Made by a program: the position numbers and the translations under genes
Shown: one piece after another, positions 14,396 to 27,201 of the stretch
How positions within the stretch are numbered: the stretch's first letter is position 1
How the letters are laid out: every line of letters starts with the position of its first letter
The notes under the pieces: model-generated
The model's database searches: none
What the model was told of the DNA's origin: nothing
The model's input: the letters and a program-made list of their open reading frames with translations, nothing else
NCBI GenBank assembly: GCA_037179385.1
Contig: CM074187.1
Span: forward strand, 1 to 64,000
Direction of reading: 5' to 3'
Length of the DNA: 64,000 bases
Source of the DNA: Holothuria scabra
Lineage: Eukaryota; Echinodermata; Holothuroidea; Aspidochirotida; Holothuriidae

Positions 14396-14790
14396 ATACC
14401 TGGAAGGTAAATTAAATGGATCACGAACTGGTACAAAAAAAGGGGGGGGGGGGAAATGACCCGGAAACCTAGTTAAACGGTCAGGGGCTGGTGAAGAGTT
14501 GACCCGGGAAAAGAGTTTAATGATCAAGAATTAACCGGAAAACTGAGTTAAATGGTCACGGAACGGTAAAAAATAGACCCGGAAACGGAGTTAAATGGTC
14601 AGCGGCTGGTTAAGAGTTGACCCGGGAATAGAGTTGAATGATGTCACGAATTGGTAAAAAAAAAAAAGTTGACCCGGAAACCAAGTCAAATGGTCAGGGC
14701 TTTTTTAGATTTGGTTAGGAAACCGAGTTAAATCGTCTCGGAATGGTTAAGAACTGATCCGGAACCGAGTCAAATAGTTACATAAAAACG
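14396..14790. repeat. Decayed about 43-bp tandem repeat
   Basis: The motif GACCCGGAAAC, then GAGTTAAATGGTCA, then GGCTGGTTAAGAGTT, recurs at irregular spacing (GACCCGG at 14458, 14501, 14576, 14619 and 14671, with a degraded copy near 14532 and later weaker ones). The tract contains an 11-G run near 14443 and A-runs that may carry length errors. No gene. Confidence 0.75.
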
Positions 14791-14840
14791 AGGCGATATG
14801 GCCAAACTATAGCACTCAATGCCCTGAAAACATCATATGT

Positions 14841-15775
14841 GGGCGAAAACCCCTTATCGGTGACTTTCGTTCAAATCTGAGGGGTAGACATCAGAGCCCA
14901 ACTCCCTGGGTACCCCTTGGGGTAGAATTTGGGTATGACATCGAGCTTCCCCAAAATAGTCAAATGTAACCCTATATAGGTATTAGAGGGCGCTGAGTCC
15001 ATATCTGAAGTCGGAATTTCGATATCATGTTTCGTTTGGGATTTAGGGCGCAAAATCGCCATTTTGGGCCCCAGGATGGGGCCTTTGAAGGACCATATCC
15101 GTTATTAGCGGTTCCCGGCTGAAAAAAGGACTTCATATTTGGACTCAGCATAGGCGAAAACCCCTTATAGGTGACTTTCGTTGAAATCTGAGGGAGTAGA
15201 CATCAGGGCCCAACTCCCTGGGTACTTCGTGGGGTAGAATTTGGGTATGACATCGAGTTTCCCAAAATAGTCAAAAGTAACCCTATATAGGTATTCGAGG
15301 GCGCTGAGTCCATATCTGAAGTCGGAATTTCGATATCATGTTTCGTTTGGGATTTAGGGCGCAAAATCGCCACTTTGGGCCCCAGGATGGGGCCTTTGAA
15401 GGACCATATCTGTTATTAGGGGTTCCGGGCTGAAAAAAGACTTCATATTTGGACTCAGCATAGGCGAAAACCCCTTATAGGTGACTTTCGCTCAAATCTG
15501 AGGGGGTCGACGTCATGGCCCAACTCCCTGGGGTACCCCTTGGGGTAGAATTTGGGTATGACATCGAGTTTCCCAAAATAGTCAAAAGTAACCCTATATA
15601 GGTATTCGAGGGCGCTGAGTCCATATTCGAAGTCGGAATTTTGATATCGCGTTTCGTTTGGGAGTGAGGGCGCAAAAGCGCCATTTTGGGTCCCAGGAGG
15701 GGTCTTTCGAAGGACCATATCTCCTAATATGGGAGCGTGGTCGAAAAAAGAACTCCAGATTTGGACTCAGCATGG
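14841..15775. repeat. 310-bp tandem repeat, three copies
   Basis: Three copies begin with GCGAAAACCCCTTAT at 14843, 15154 and 15464. Spacing is 311 and 310 bp. Shared landmarks are ACTCCCTGGGTAC, GGTATGACATCGAG, AGGGCGCTGAGTCCATA and CCATTTTGGG. A fourth, strongly diverged copy starts near 15774 (GGACGAATACCCCTTAG). Minus-strand frames across the repeat (for example 15455-15718) are repeat by-products with no domain. Confidence 0.9.
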
Positions 15776-17402
15776 ACGAATACCCCTTAGAAGTTGTTTT
15801 CATCAATTTTGGGGGTGATAGATACTGACCAACTTATGCCCCTGGGGGAGGGGGGCTCAGTGGTGTTTGGTGTTTTTGTGGATGAATCGTCACAAAATTA
15901 CTCATATGGGGGTTTTGGGGCACGCTGAGTTCAAAAATAAGCATCTCGAGTTCATATAATGCACGCAACGCACTCAAAGGTCCCCTTCAACCCCTCTCCT
16001 CTCATTTATGACCCCAGGAAAGGATCTGACAGAGTCAAAAGGTCAATAATTACATTTTGCGTGAAAAATTAACCTGAATCCGGGTCAAATTGTCAAAAAT
16101 GTTTAAAGCGGAAGTGATGTATGCAATTCTTCCTATCGGGAGGGGGTGGGTGGGGGTTTGGGAAACTGGGTAGGGGTCTGGGAGAAATGATCGTTATAAA
16201 ATAATCAATATGGGGGTTTTTGGACACGCTGATTTCAAAAATGAGCTTTTCAAGTTTATATGATGCACGTATCCAAGACTACGACCCCCGACTACTACCC
16301 CCTGCGCTTTTTCTCCCCCAGGGAGGGGACTGCCGAAGACGGCAATGTCATTTTTGGATTCAGGGCATGAAATTACCCTAGAATCCGTCAAGTGTTGGGG
16401 TATAACAGTTTCCTTTTACACCGGACCGGAAATGGGGTTTTCCCTGGGGTGGGCTACCCCGGGGTACCATCTTTTTATAAGAAAGGGTGGAATATGACGT
16501 TATTGAGGGCGCTGTGTACAAAATTAACTTCTCCTAGGCTCTAGACAGGAATTTTACTCGCAAAATTCAAACTTGAAACGGTCCGGACCCGATTCTCTTA
16601 AACTTGAGGGCGCTGTTCGCGCATGACAAAATGGACGCCAAAAAAAACACATGGAACTTAGTGAAAACAAATTAATAATATCGCTGAATTTTTTTCTCGA
16701 CCAAAACCGTATGCTTTTTGACCTAAAAGTGAATTTAAAAAAAAACCCAAACTAAAATTTGTACTGCGAAAAAAAAAGTAGTCACCCTTTAAGTCTCCTT
16801 TAAATCGCTAACAATTCAGAAAAATAACTTCAATAAAAAATCGGTGCCCATCAGTCAAAAGCTTACAAAATTCTCTATCAAATACCATAATTTCAATCTG
16901 AAACAACATTTTGTTTGGATTATATAGCTATAAAAAGAAGATGGCCAAAATCTAAAACCCGAAAAACCCAAAAACCCGGAAGTGTGGAAAAAAAACATTC
17001 AAAAAATAATAACTCCATACAAAAGTTACTAAATGACGTCATACTTGCACATATAGTATCAACTAACAAACTCTTTCTCCAAAAAAAATGACGTCATCTA
17101 ATGACGTCATATGACGTCACAAACCACAAAAATCTGTGGCTCCCTATGGCAAAAAAAATTAGGTCAGCAAACCCTAACCGGAAGTGGCCCTCCATCTCTA
17201 GAGTCCGGCCCGACCCCAACTTGGCCCATGGCGCCCCTCCCAGGGGGCCGGTTAGGCTTTTTTCAAAAAGGGGACAGTAGTGTCCCGAAAAAACGGACAC
17301 TTTTCGCAGCAAAAAGGACACTTTTCGCACGGTTCCTCTAACCCTAGCTAAAAAGCGGACATTTTTTAAAAAGTGTCCCGTTTTTGTGCGAAAAGAGTCC
17401 TA
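15776..17402. other. Proximal part of distal subtelomere, no gene seen
   Basis: Contains diverged relatives of the 310-bp repeat. ATATGGGGGTTTT followed by CACGCTGA and GATGCACG is at 15904 and again at 16208, 304 bp apart. A-rich sequence follows, then a cluster of TGACGTCA palindromes at 17034-17119. From about 17262 to 17400 GGACAC/GTGTCC motifs recur in opposite orientation to those at 8200-8400, just before telomere repeats resume. I see no supportable gene. Confidence 0.6.
17089..17119. promoter_or_regulatory. Cluster of three TGACGTCA (CRE-type) palindromes
   Basis: Exact TGACGTCA occurs at 17089-17096, 17102-17109 and 17112-17119, with another at 17034-17041. TGACGTCA is the consensus site for CREB/ATF bZIP factors. 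No adjacent gene or transcript is visible, so a regulatory role is inference; the sites may simply belong to an old repeat. Confidence 0.3.
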
Positions 17403-18243
17403 GGGTCCTAACTAACCCTAACTAACCCTAACCCTAACTCCTAACCCTAACCCTAATTAACCCTAACTCCTAATTTTTAATTTTAATTTTAATTTTAATT
17501 TTAATTAATTTTAATTTTAATTTTAATTTTAATTTTTTAATTTTAATTTTAATTTTAATTTTAATTTTAATTTTAATTTTAATTTTAATTTTAATTTTAA
17601 TTTTTTAATTTTAATTTTTAATTTTAATTTTAATTTTTAATTTTAATTTTTAATTTTAATTTTAATTTTAATTTTAATTTTAATTTTAATTTTAATTTTA
17701 ATTTTAATTTTAATTTTAATTTTAATTTTAATTTTAATTTTTAATTTTAATTTTAATTTTAATTTTAATTTTTAATTTTAATTTTAATTTTAATTTTAAT
17801 TTTAATTTTAATTTTAATTTTAATTTTAATTTTAATTTTAATTTTAATTTTAATTTTAATTTTAATTTTTTAATTTTAATTTTAATTTTAATTTTAATTT
17901 TAATTTTAATTTTAATTTTAATTTTAATTTTAATTTTTTAATTTTAATTTTAATTTTAATTTTAATTTTAATTTTAATTTTAATTTTAATTTTAATTTTT
18001 AATTTTAATTTTAATTTTAATTTTAATTTTAATTTTAATTCCTAACCCTAATTTTAATTTTAATTTAACCCTAATTCCTAACCCTAATTTAACCCTAATT
18101 TCCTAATTCCTAACCCTAACCCTAACCCTAACCCTAACCCTAACCCTAACCCCTAACCCTAACCCTAACCCTAACCCTAACCCTAACCCTAACCCTAACC
18201 CCTAACCCTAACCCTAACCCTAACCCTAACCCTAACCCTAACC
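17403..18243. repeat. Interstitial telomere tract with (TTTTAA)n core
   Basis: Imperfect CCCTAA/ACTAACCCTA units (17403-17470) lead into about 565 bp of (TTTTAA)n (17475-18039). This returns through mixed CCTAACCCTAATTTTAATTT to clean CCCTAA units up to 18243. Orientation matches the terminal telomere. Canonical edges around a TTTTAA core mirror the end of the chromosome and fit the same basecalling error in a long telomere run. It separates the distal subtelomere from the 1.38-kb array. Confidence 0.9.
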
Positions 18244-18907
18244 CGAATCCTAACTCTGAGGCGGTTCCTAAGCACCCTAACTTCAAGATGGGCCATTTTC
18301 GACAAAGGGCGGGTGTTTCCTTGTGGCCCTAACTCGGCAGGTCACGATTCGGCCAAAAAAAGCGGGTGTCGTTCCACTCGACCCTAACCTCGGAGTTAGG
18401 GTTGGGCGACCCTAACTCTTTCATTAAAGCACGATTTCTGGGTGAGCGCGATTCATTTTCCAGTCAGGGTTAACGACCCTTTGTAGACCTAAGTCAGAGC
18501 TATCCGTTGATGAGATCATCTCAAAAGAGTAAGGGTCACGCCAAATTCCCCGTACCCACACCGTAGCAAGCGCGTGAATCATCATTTGTCGGACACGCGT
18601 GCAAAAGAGTAAAGCGACCTCTCTAATCTATTACGTACGTGTTTCTAGCAGTCAGTCAAGTTCCCTAAGCCTGCCTGCATGAACCTCGAGACCCGCAAAG
18701 TGCCAAATTTAGTATCTCAGGGCCCGCCCGGCCGACGACTGAGTAACGGGAAGGCGGGAAGGCCCCCTGATTCAGACAGAGGCGCAACCGGACCGCCTGA
18801 GAAAATTTTTTCATCATCACATGCATCCAACAAAAACTTGTCATCAATAATTAACACAGCCAGTGATGAAATCAAAGCCATCACGAGAATAAATCATTCA
18901 CAGATTG

Positions 18908-18941
<34 letters not shown>

Positions 18942-20267
18942 TCCGTTAAGTAGGTCACGAAAATTTTTCCGTATTTTTCCCTCTCCCGCCTCCGCCCGAC
19001 GTTCGTTTTTCTTCAAAATCGCAACACTGATGCGGCCCGAAAAGACCTTCCCACTGACACCGAGCGCGTTGCAATCGCGTCTCGCTACGAGGAGATATCT
19101 AGGAAAAACTGCTCGAAAAAGTCGCCTCCGGGAAATGCCTCTAATTCCGTCGGAAAGGCCCCGATCGGCTCGAAAATTATTCTCGAGCTTAACAAGAGAT
19201 GCAGACGGCTTGGTTTCATTTTTTAGAGCTGTACCTTGCGGGGTCTTTGAATAGTTCCGCTGAAACCGTCGCGTTACGGAACAAATCGGCTCAGTTCAGA
19301 GTTAGCCTGCGCGAACGGTCCTTCCTTAGGGTTAGGGTTAGTTTTCGCTCGCTCCACCGACTGACTCTTTTACACGTACTGAGACGCCGGCCGCGCCAGC
19401 CACGGGGAGCATTTTTCTCCAACCTTCGTTGCGCTCCTGCCTGTGGGAGGGAGGGTCCCAAAGTTCACTTTTGGGCCAGTCTAGCGTCTCACAGGGAAGA
19501 GATGGGGGCAAATTGGTATCGACCCTAAACGGGCCTTGCAAAGGGCTATCCAAAGATGTGCTCGGTTTTTGCCGGGGCGATTTTTTTCTCAGAGAGTTAG
19601 GACCCGAATCCTAACTCTGAGGCGGTTCCTAAGCACCCTAACTTCAAGATGGGCCATTTTCGACAAAGGGCGGGTGTTTCCTTGTGGCCCTAACTCGGCA
19701 GGTCACGATTCGGCCAAAAAAAGCGGGTGTCGTTCCACTCGACCCTAACCTCGGAGTTAGGGTTGGGCGACCCTAACTCTTTCATTAAAGCACGATTTCT
19801 GGGTGAGCGCCATTCATTTTCCAGTCAGGGTTAACGACCCTTTGTAGACCTAAGTCAGAGCTATCCGTTGATGAGATCATCTCAAAAGAGTAAGGGTCAC
19901 GCCAAATTCCCCGTACCCACACCGTAGCAAGCGCGTGAATCATCATTTGTCGGACACGCGTGCAAAAGAGTAAAGCGACCTCTCTACCTATTACGTACGT
20001 GTTTCTAGCAGTCAGTCAAGTTCCCTAAGCCTGCCTGCATGAACCTCGAGACCCGCAAAGTGCCAAATTTAGTATCTCAGGGCCCGCCCGGCCGACGACT
20101 GAGTAACGGGAAGGCGGGAAGGCCCCCTGATTCAGACAGAGGCGCAACCGGACCGCCTGAGAAAATTTTTTCATCATCACATGCATCCAACAAAAACTTG
20201 TCATCAATAATTAACACAGCCAGTGATGAAATCAAAGCCATCACGAGAATAAATCATTCACAGATTG

Positions 20268-20306
<39 letters not shown>

Positions 20307-21647
20307 TCCGTTAAGTAGGTCACGAAAATTTTTCCGTATTTTTCCCTCTCCCGCCTCCGCCCGACGTTCGTTTTTCTTCAAAATCGCAACACTGATGCGG
20401 CCCGAAAAGACCTTCCCACTGACACCGAGCGCGTTGCAATCGCGTCTCGCTACGAGGAGATATCTAGGAAAAACTGCTCGAAAAAGTCGCCTCCGGGAAA
20501 TGCCTCTAATTCCGTCGGAAAGGCCCCGATCGGCTCGAAAATTATTCTCGAGCTTAACAAGAGATGCAGACGGCTTGGTTTCATTTTTTAGAGCTGTACC
20601 TTGCGGGGTCTTTGAATAGTTCCGCTGAAACCGTCGCGTTACGGAACAAATCGGCTCAGTTCAGAGTTAGCCTGCGCGAACGGTCCTTCCTTAGGGTTAG
20701 GGTTAGTTTTCGCTCGCTCCACCGACTGACTCTTTTATACGTACTGAGACGCCGGCCGCGCCAGCCACGGGGAGCATTTTTCTCCAACCTTCGTTGCGCT
20801 CTTGCCGATGGGAGGGAGATTAAAAGAGGGTCCCAAAGTGCACTTTTGGGCCAGTCTAGTGTCTTACAGGGAAGAGATGGTCGCAAATTGATATCGACCC
20901 TAAACGGGCCTTGCAAAGGGCTATCCAAAAATGTGCTCGGTTTTTGCCGGGGGCGATTTTTTTCTCAGAGAGTTAGGACCCGAATCCTAACTCTGAGGCG
21001 GTTCCTAAGCACCCTAACTTCAAGATGGGCCATTTTCGACAAAGGGCGGGTGTTTCCTTGTGGCCCTAACTCGGCAGGTCACGATTCGGCCAAAAAAAGC
21101 GGGTGTCGTTCCACTCGACCCTAACCTCGGAGTTAGGGTTGGGCGACCCTAACTCTTTCATTAAAGCACGATTTCTGGGTGAGCGCCATTCATTTTCCAG
21201 TCAGGGTTAACGACCCTTTGTAGACCTAAGTCAGAGCTATCCGTTGATGAGATCATCTCAAAAGAGTAAGGGTCACGCCAAATTCCCCGTACCCACACCG
21301 TAGCAAGCGCGTGAATCATCATTTCTCCCCGGGACACGCGTGCAAAAGAGTGAAGCGACCTCTCTACCTATTACGTACGTGTTTCTAGCAGTCAGTCAAG
21401 TTCCCTAAGCCTGCCTGCATGAACCTCGAGACCCGCAAAGTGCCAAATTTAGTATCTCAGGGCCCGCCCGGCCGACGACTGAGTAACGGGAAGGCGGGAA
21501 GGCCCCCTGATTCAGACAGAGGCGCAACCGGACCGCCTGAGAAAATTTTTTCATCATCACATGCATCCAACAAAAACTTGTCATCAATAATTAACACAGC
21601 CAGTGATGAAATCAAAGCCATCACGAGAATAAATCATTCACAGATTG

Positions 21648-21681
<34 letters not shown>

Positions 21682-23035
21682 TCCGTTAAGTAGGTCACGA
21701 AAATTTTTCCGTATTTTTCCCTCTCCCGCCTCCGCCCGACGTTCGTTTTTCTTCAAAATCGCAACACTGATGCGGCCCGAAAAGACCTTCCCACTGACAC
21801 CGAGCGCGTTGCAATCGCGTCTCGCTACGAGGAGATATCTAGGAAAAACTGCTCGAAAAAGTCGCCTCCGGGAAATGCCTCTAATTCCGTCGGAAAGGCC
21901 CCGATCGGCTCGAAAATTATTCTCGAGCTTAACAAGAGATGCAGACGGCTTGGTTTCATTTTTTAGAGCTGTACCTTGCGGGGTCTTTGAATAGTTCCGC
22001 TGAAACCGTCGCGTTACGGAACAAATCGGCTCAGTTCAGAGTTAGCCTGCGCGAACGGTCCTTCCTTAGGGTTAGGGTTAGTTCTCGCTCACTCCACCGA
22101 CTGACTCTTTTATACGTACGTACTGAGACGCCGGCCGCGCCAGCCACGGGGAGCATTTTTCTCCAACCTTCGTTGCGCTCCTGCCTGTGGGAGGGAGATT
22201 AAAAGAGGGTCCCAAAGTGCACTTTTGGGCCAGTCTAGCGTCTTACAGGGAAGGGATGGGGGCAAATCGATATCGACCCTAAACGGGCCTTGCAAAGGGC
22301 TATCCAAAGATGTGCTCGGTTTTTGCCGGGGGCGATTTTTTTCTCGGAGAGTTAGGACCCGAATCCTAACTCTGAGGCGATTCCTAAGCACCCTAACTTC
22401 AAGATGGGCCATTTTCGACATAGGGCGGGTGTTTCCTTGTGGCCCTAACTCGGCAGGTCACGATTCTGCCAAAAAAAGCGGGTGTCGTTCCACCCGACCC
22501 TAACCTCGGAGTTAGGGTTGGGCGACCCTAACTCTTTCATTAAAGCACGATTTCTGGGTGAGCGCGATTCATTTTCAAGTTAGGGTTAATGACCCTTTGT
22601 AGACCTAAGTCAGAGCTATCTGTTGATTACATAATCTCAAAAGAGTAAGGGTCACGCCAAATTCCCCGTACCCACACCGTAGCAAGCGCGTGAATCATCA
22701 TTTCTCCCCGGGACACGCGTGCGTGCAAAAGAGTGAGTATAGCGACCTCTCTAATCTATTACGTACGTGTTTCTAGCAGTCAGTCAAGTTCGCCAAGCCT
22801 GCCTGCATGAACCTCGAGACCCGCAAAGTGCCCAATTTAGTATCTGAGGGCCCGCCCGGCCGACGACTGAGTAACGGGAAGGCGGAAAGGCCCCCCGATT
22901 CAGACAGAGGCGCAACCGGACCGCCTGAGAAAATTTTTTCATCATCACATGCATCCAACAAAAACTTGTCATCAATAATTAACACAGCCAGTGATGAAAT
23001 CAAAGCCATCACGAGAATAAATCATTCACAGATTG

Positions 23036-23070
<35 letters not shown>

Positions 23071-25790
23071 TCCGTTAAGTAGGTCACGAAAATTTTTCCG
23101 TATTTTTCCCTCTCCCGCCTCCGCCCGACGTTCGTTTTTCTTCAAAATCGCAACACTGATGCGGCCCGAAAAGACCTTCCCACTGACACCGAGCGCGTTG
23201 CAATCGCGTCTCGCTACGAGGAGATATCTAGGAAAAACTGCTCGAAAAAGTCGCCTCCGGGAAATGCCTCTAATTCCGTCGGAAAGGCCCCGATCGGCTC
23301 GAAAATTATTCTCGAGCTTAACAAGAGATGCAGACGGCTTGGTTTCATTTTTTAGAGCTGTACCTTGCGGGGTCTTTGAATAGTTCCGCTGAAACCGTCG
23401 CGTTACGGAACAAATCGGCTCAGTTCAGAGTTAGCCTGCGCGAACGGTCCTTCCTTAGGGTTAGGGTTAGTTTTCGCTCGCTCCACCGACTGACTCTTTT
23501 ATACGTACGTACTGAGACGCCGGCCGCGCCAGCCACGGGGAGCATTTTTCTCCAACCTTCGTTGCGCTCTTGCCTGTGGGAGGGAGGGTCCCATAGTGCA
23601 CTTTTGGGCCAGTCTAGCGTCTCACAGGGAAGAGATGGGGGCAAATCGATATCGACCCTAAACGGGCCTTGAAGAGGGCTATCCAAAAATGTGCTCGGTT
23701 TTTGCCGGGGGCGATTTTTTTCTCGGAGAGTTAGGACCCGAATCCTAACTCTGAGGCGATTCCTAAGCACCCTAACTTCAAGATGGGCCATTTTCGACAT
23801 AGGGCGGGTGTTTCCTTGTGGCCCTAACTCGGCAGGTCACGATTCTGCCAAAAAAAGCGGGTGTCGTTCCACCCGACCCTAACCTCGGAGTTAGGGTTGG
23901 GCGACCCTAACTCTTTCATTAAAGCACGATTTCTGGGTGAGCGCGATTCATTTTCAAGTTAGGGTTAATGACCCTTTGTAGACCTAAGTCAGAGCTATCT
24001 GTTGATTACATAATCTCAAAAGAGTAAGGGTCACGCCAAATTCCCCGTACCCACACCGTAGCAAGCGCGTGAATCATCATTTCTCCCCGGGACACGCGTG
24101 CGTGCAAAAGAGTGAGTATAGCGACCTCTCTAATCTATTACGTACGTGTTTCTAGCAGTCAGTCAAGTTCGCCAAGCCTGCCTGCATGAACCTCGAGACC
24201 CGCAAAGTGCCCAATTTAGTATCTGAGGGCCCGCCCGGCCGACGACTGAGTAACGGGAAGGCGGAAAGGCCCCCCGATTCAGACAGAGGCGCAACCGGAC
24301 CGCCTGAGAAAATTTTTTCATCATCACATGCATCCAACAAAAACTTGTCATCAATAATTAACACAGCCAGTGATGAAATCAAAGCCATCACGAGAATAAA
24401 TCATTCACAGATTGAATTTTTTTTTTTTTTTTTTTTTTTTTTTAAGTCCCTTAAGTAGGTCACGAAAATTTTTCCGTATTTTTCCCTCTCCCGCCTCCGC
24501 CCGACGTTCGTTTTTCTTCAAAATCGCAACACTGATGCGGCCCGAAAAGACCTTCCCACTGACGCCGAGCGCGTTGCAATCGCGTCTCGCTACGAGGAGA
24601 TATCTAGGAAAAACTGCTCGAAAAAGTCGCCTCCGGGAAATGCCTCTAATTCCGTCGGAAAGGCCCCGATCGGCTCGAAAATTATTCTCGAGCTTAACAA
24701 GAGATGCAGACGGCTTGGTTTCATTTTTTAGAGCTGTACCTTGCGGGGTCTTTGAATAGTTCCGCTGAAACCGTCGCGTTACGGAACAAATCGGCTCAGT
24801 TCAGAGTTAGCCTGCGCGAACGGTCCTTCCTTAGGGTTAGGGTTAGTTTTCGCTCGCTCCACCGACTGACTCTTTTATACGTACGTACTGAGACGCCGGC
24901 CGCGCCAGCCACGGGGAGCATTTTTCTCCAACCTTCGTTGCGCTCTTGCCTGTGGGAGGGAGGGTCCCATAGTGCACTTTTGGGCCAGTCTAGCGTCTCA
25001 CAGGGAAGAGATGGGGGCAAATCGATATCGACCCTAAACGGGCCTTGAAGAGGGCTATCCAAAAATGTGCTCGGTTTTTGCCGGGGGCGATTTTTTTCTC
25101 GGAGAGTTAGGACCCGAATCCTAACTCTGAGGCGATTCCTAAGCACCCTAACTTCAAGATGGGCCATTTTCGACATAGGGCGGGTGTTTCCTTGTGGCCC
25201 TAACTCGGCAGGTCACGATTCTGCCAAAAAAAGCGGGTGTCGTTCCACCCGACCCTAACCTCGGAGTTAGGGTTGGGCGACCCTAACTCTTTCATTAAAG
25301 CACGATTTCTGGGTGAGCGCGATTCATTTTCAAGTTAGGGTTAATGACCCTTTGTAGACCTAAGTCAGAGCTATCTGTTGATTACATAATCTCAAAAGAG
25401 TAAGGGTCACGCCAAATTCCCCGTACCCACACCGTAGCAAGCGCGTGAATCATCATTTCTCCCCGGGACACGCGTGCGTGCAAAAGAGTGAGTATAGCGA
25501 CCTCTCTAATCTATTACGTACGTGTTTCTAGCAGTCAGTCAAGTTCGCCAAGCCTGCCTGCATGAACCTCGAGACCCGCAAAGTGCCCAATTTAGTATCT
25601 GAGGGCCCGCCCGGCCGACGACTGAGTAACGGGAAGGCGGAAAGGCCCCCCGATTCAGACAGAGGCGCAACCGGACCGCCTGAGAAAATTTTTTCATCAT
25701 CACATGCATCCAACAAAAACTTGTCATCAATAATTAACACAGCCAGTGATGAAATCAAAGCCATCACGAGAATAAATCATTCACAGATTG

Positions 25791-25824
<34 letters not shown>

Positions 25825-27167
25825 TCCGTTAAGTAGGTCACGAAAATTTTTCCGTATTTTTCCCTCTCCCGCCTCCGCCCGACGTTCGTTTTTCTTCAAA
25901 ATCGCAACACTGATGCGGCCCGAAAAGACCTTCCCACTGACACCGAGCGCGTTGCAATCGCGTCTCGCTACGAGGAGATATCTAGGAAAAACTGCTCGAA
26001 AAAGTCGCCTCCGGGAAATGCCTCTAATTCCGTCGGAAAGGCCCCGATCGGCTCGAAAATTATTCTCGAGCTTAACAAGAGATGCAGACGGCTTGGTTTC
26101 ATTTTTTAGAGCTGTACCTTGCGGGGTCTTTGAATAGTTCCGCTGAAACCGTCGCGTTACGGAACAAATCGGCTCAGTTCAGAGTTAGCCTGCGCGAACG
26201 GTCCTTCCTTAGGGTTAGGGTTAGTTTTCGCTCGCTCCACCGACTGACTCTTTTATACGTACGTACTGAGACGCCGGCCGCGCCAGCCACGGGGAGCATT
26301 TTTCTCCAACCTTCGTTGCGCTCTTGCCTGTGGGAGGGAGGGTCCCATAGTGCACTTTTGGGCCAGTCTAGCGTCTCACAGGGAAGAGATGGGGGCAAAT
26401 CGATATCGACCCTAAACGGGCCTTGAAGAGGGCTATCCAAAAATGTGCTCGGTTTTTGCCGGGGCGATTTTTTTCTCGGAGAGTTAGGACCCGAATCCTA
26501 ACTCTGAGGCGATTCCTAAGCACCCTAACTTCAAGATGGGCCATTTTCGACATAGGGCGGGTGTTTCCTTGTGGCCCTAACTCGGCAGGTCACGATTCTG
26601 CCAAAAAAAGCGGGTGTCGTTCCACCCGACCCTAACCTCGGAGTTAGGGTTGGGCGACCCTAACTCTTTCATTAAAGCACGATTTCTGGGTGAGCGCGAT
26701 TCATTTTCAAGTTAGGGTTAATGACCCTTTGTAGACCTAAGTCAGAGCTATCTGTTGATTACATAATCTCAAAAGAGTAAGGGTCACGCCAAATTCCCCG
26801 TACCCACACCGTAGCAAGCGCGTGAATCATCATTTCTCCCCGGGACACGCGTGCGTGCAAAAGAGTGAGTATAGCGACCTCTCTAATCTATTACGTACGT
26901 GTTTCTAGCAGTCAGTCAAGTTCGCCAAGCCTGCCTGCATGAACCTCGAGACCCGCAAAGTGCCCAATTTAGTATCTGAGGGCCCGCCCGGCCGACGACT
27001 GAGTAACGGGAAGGCGGAAAGGCCCCCCGATTCAGACAGAGGCGCAACCGGACCGCCTGAGAAAATTTTTTCATCATCACATGCATCCAACAAAAACTTG
27101 TCATCAATAATTAACACAGCCAGTGATGAAATCAAAGCCATCACGAGAATAAATCATTCACAGATTG

Positions 27168-27201
<34 letters not shown>

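Noticed and set aside
10092..14410. Many 60-143-aa open frames on both strands
   Set aside because: They repeat with the 206-bp satellite, overlap on opposite strands and have no domain; they follow from low stop density in a GC-rich monomer.
17094..17341. Overlapping 76-78-aa frames on both strands
   Set aside because: Mutually antisense, low complexity at the 3' end (repeated GGACAC motifs) and without known features.
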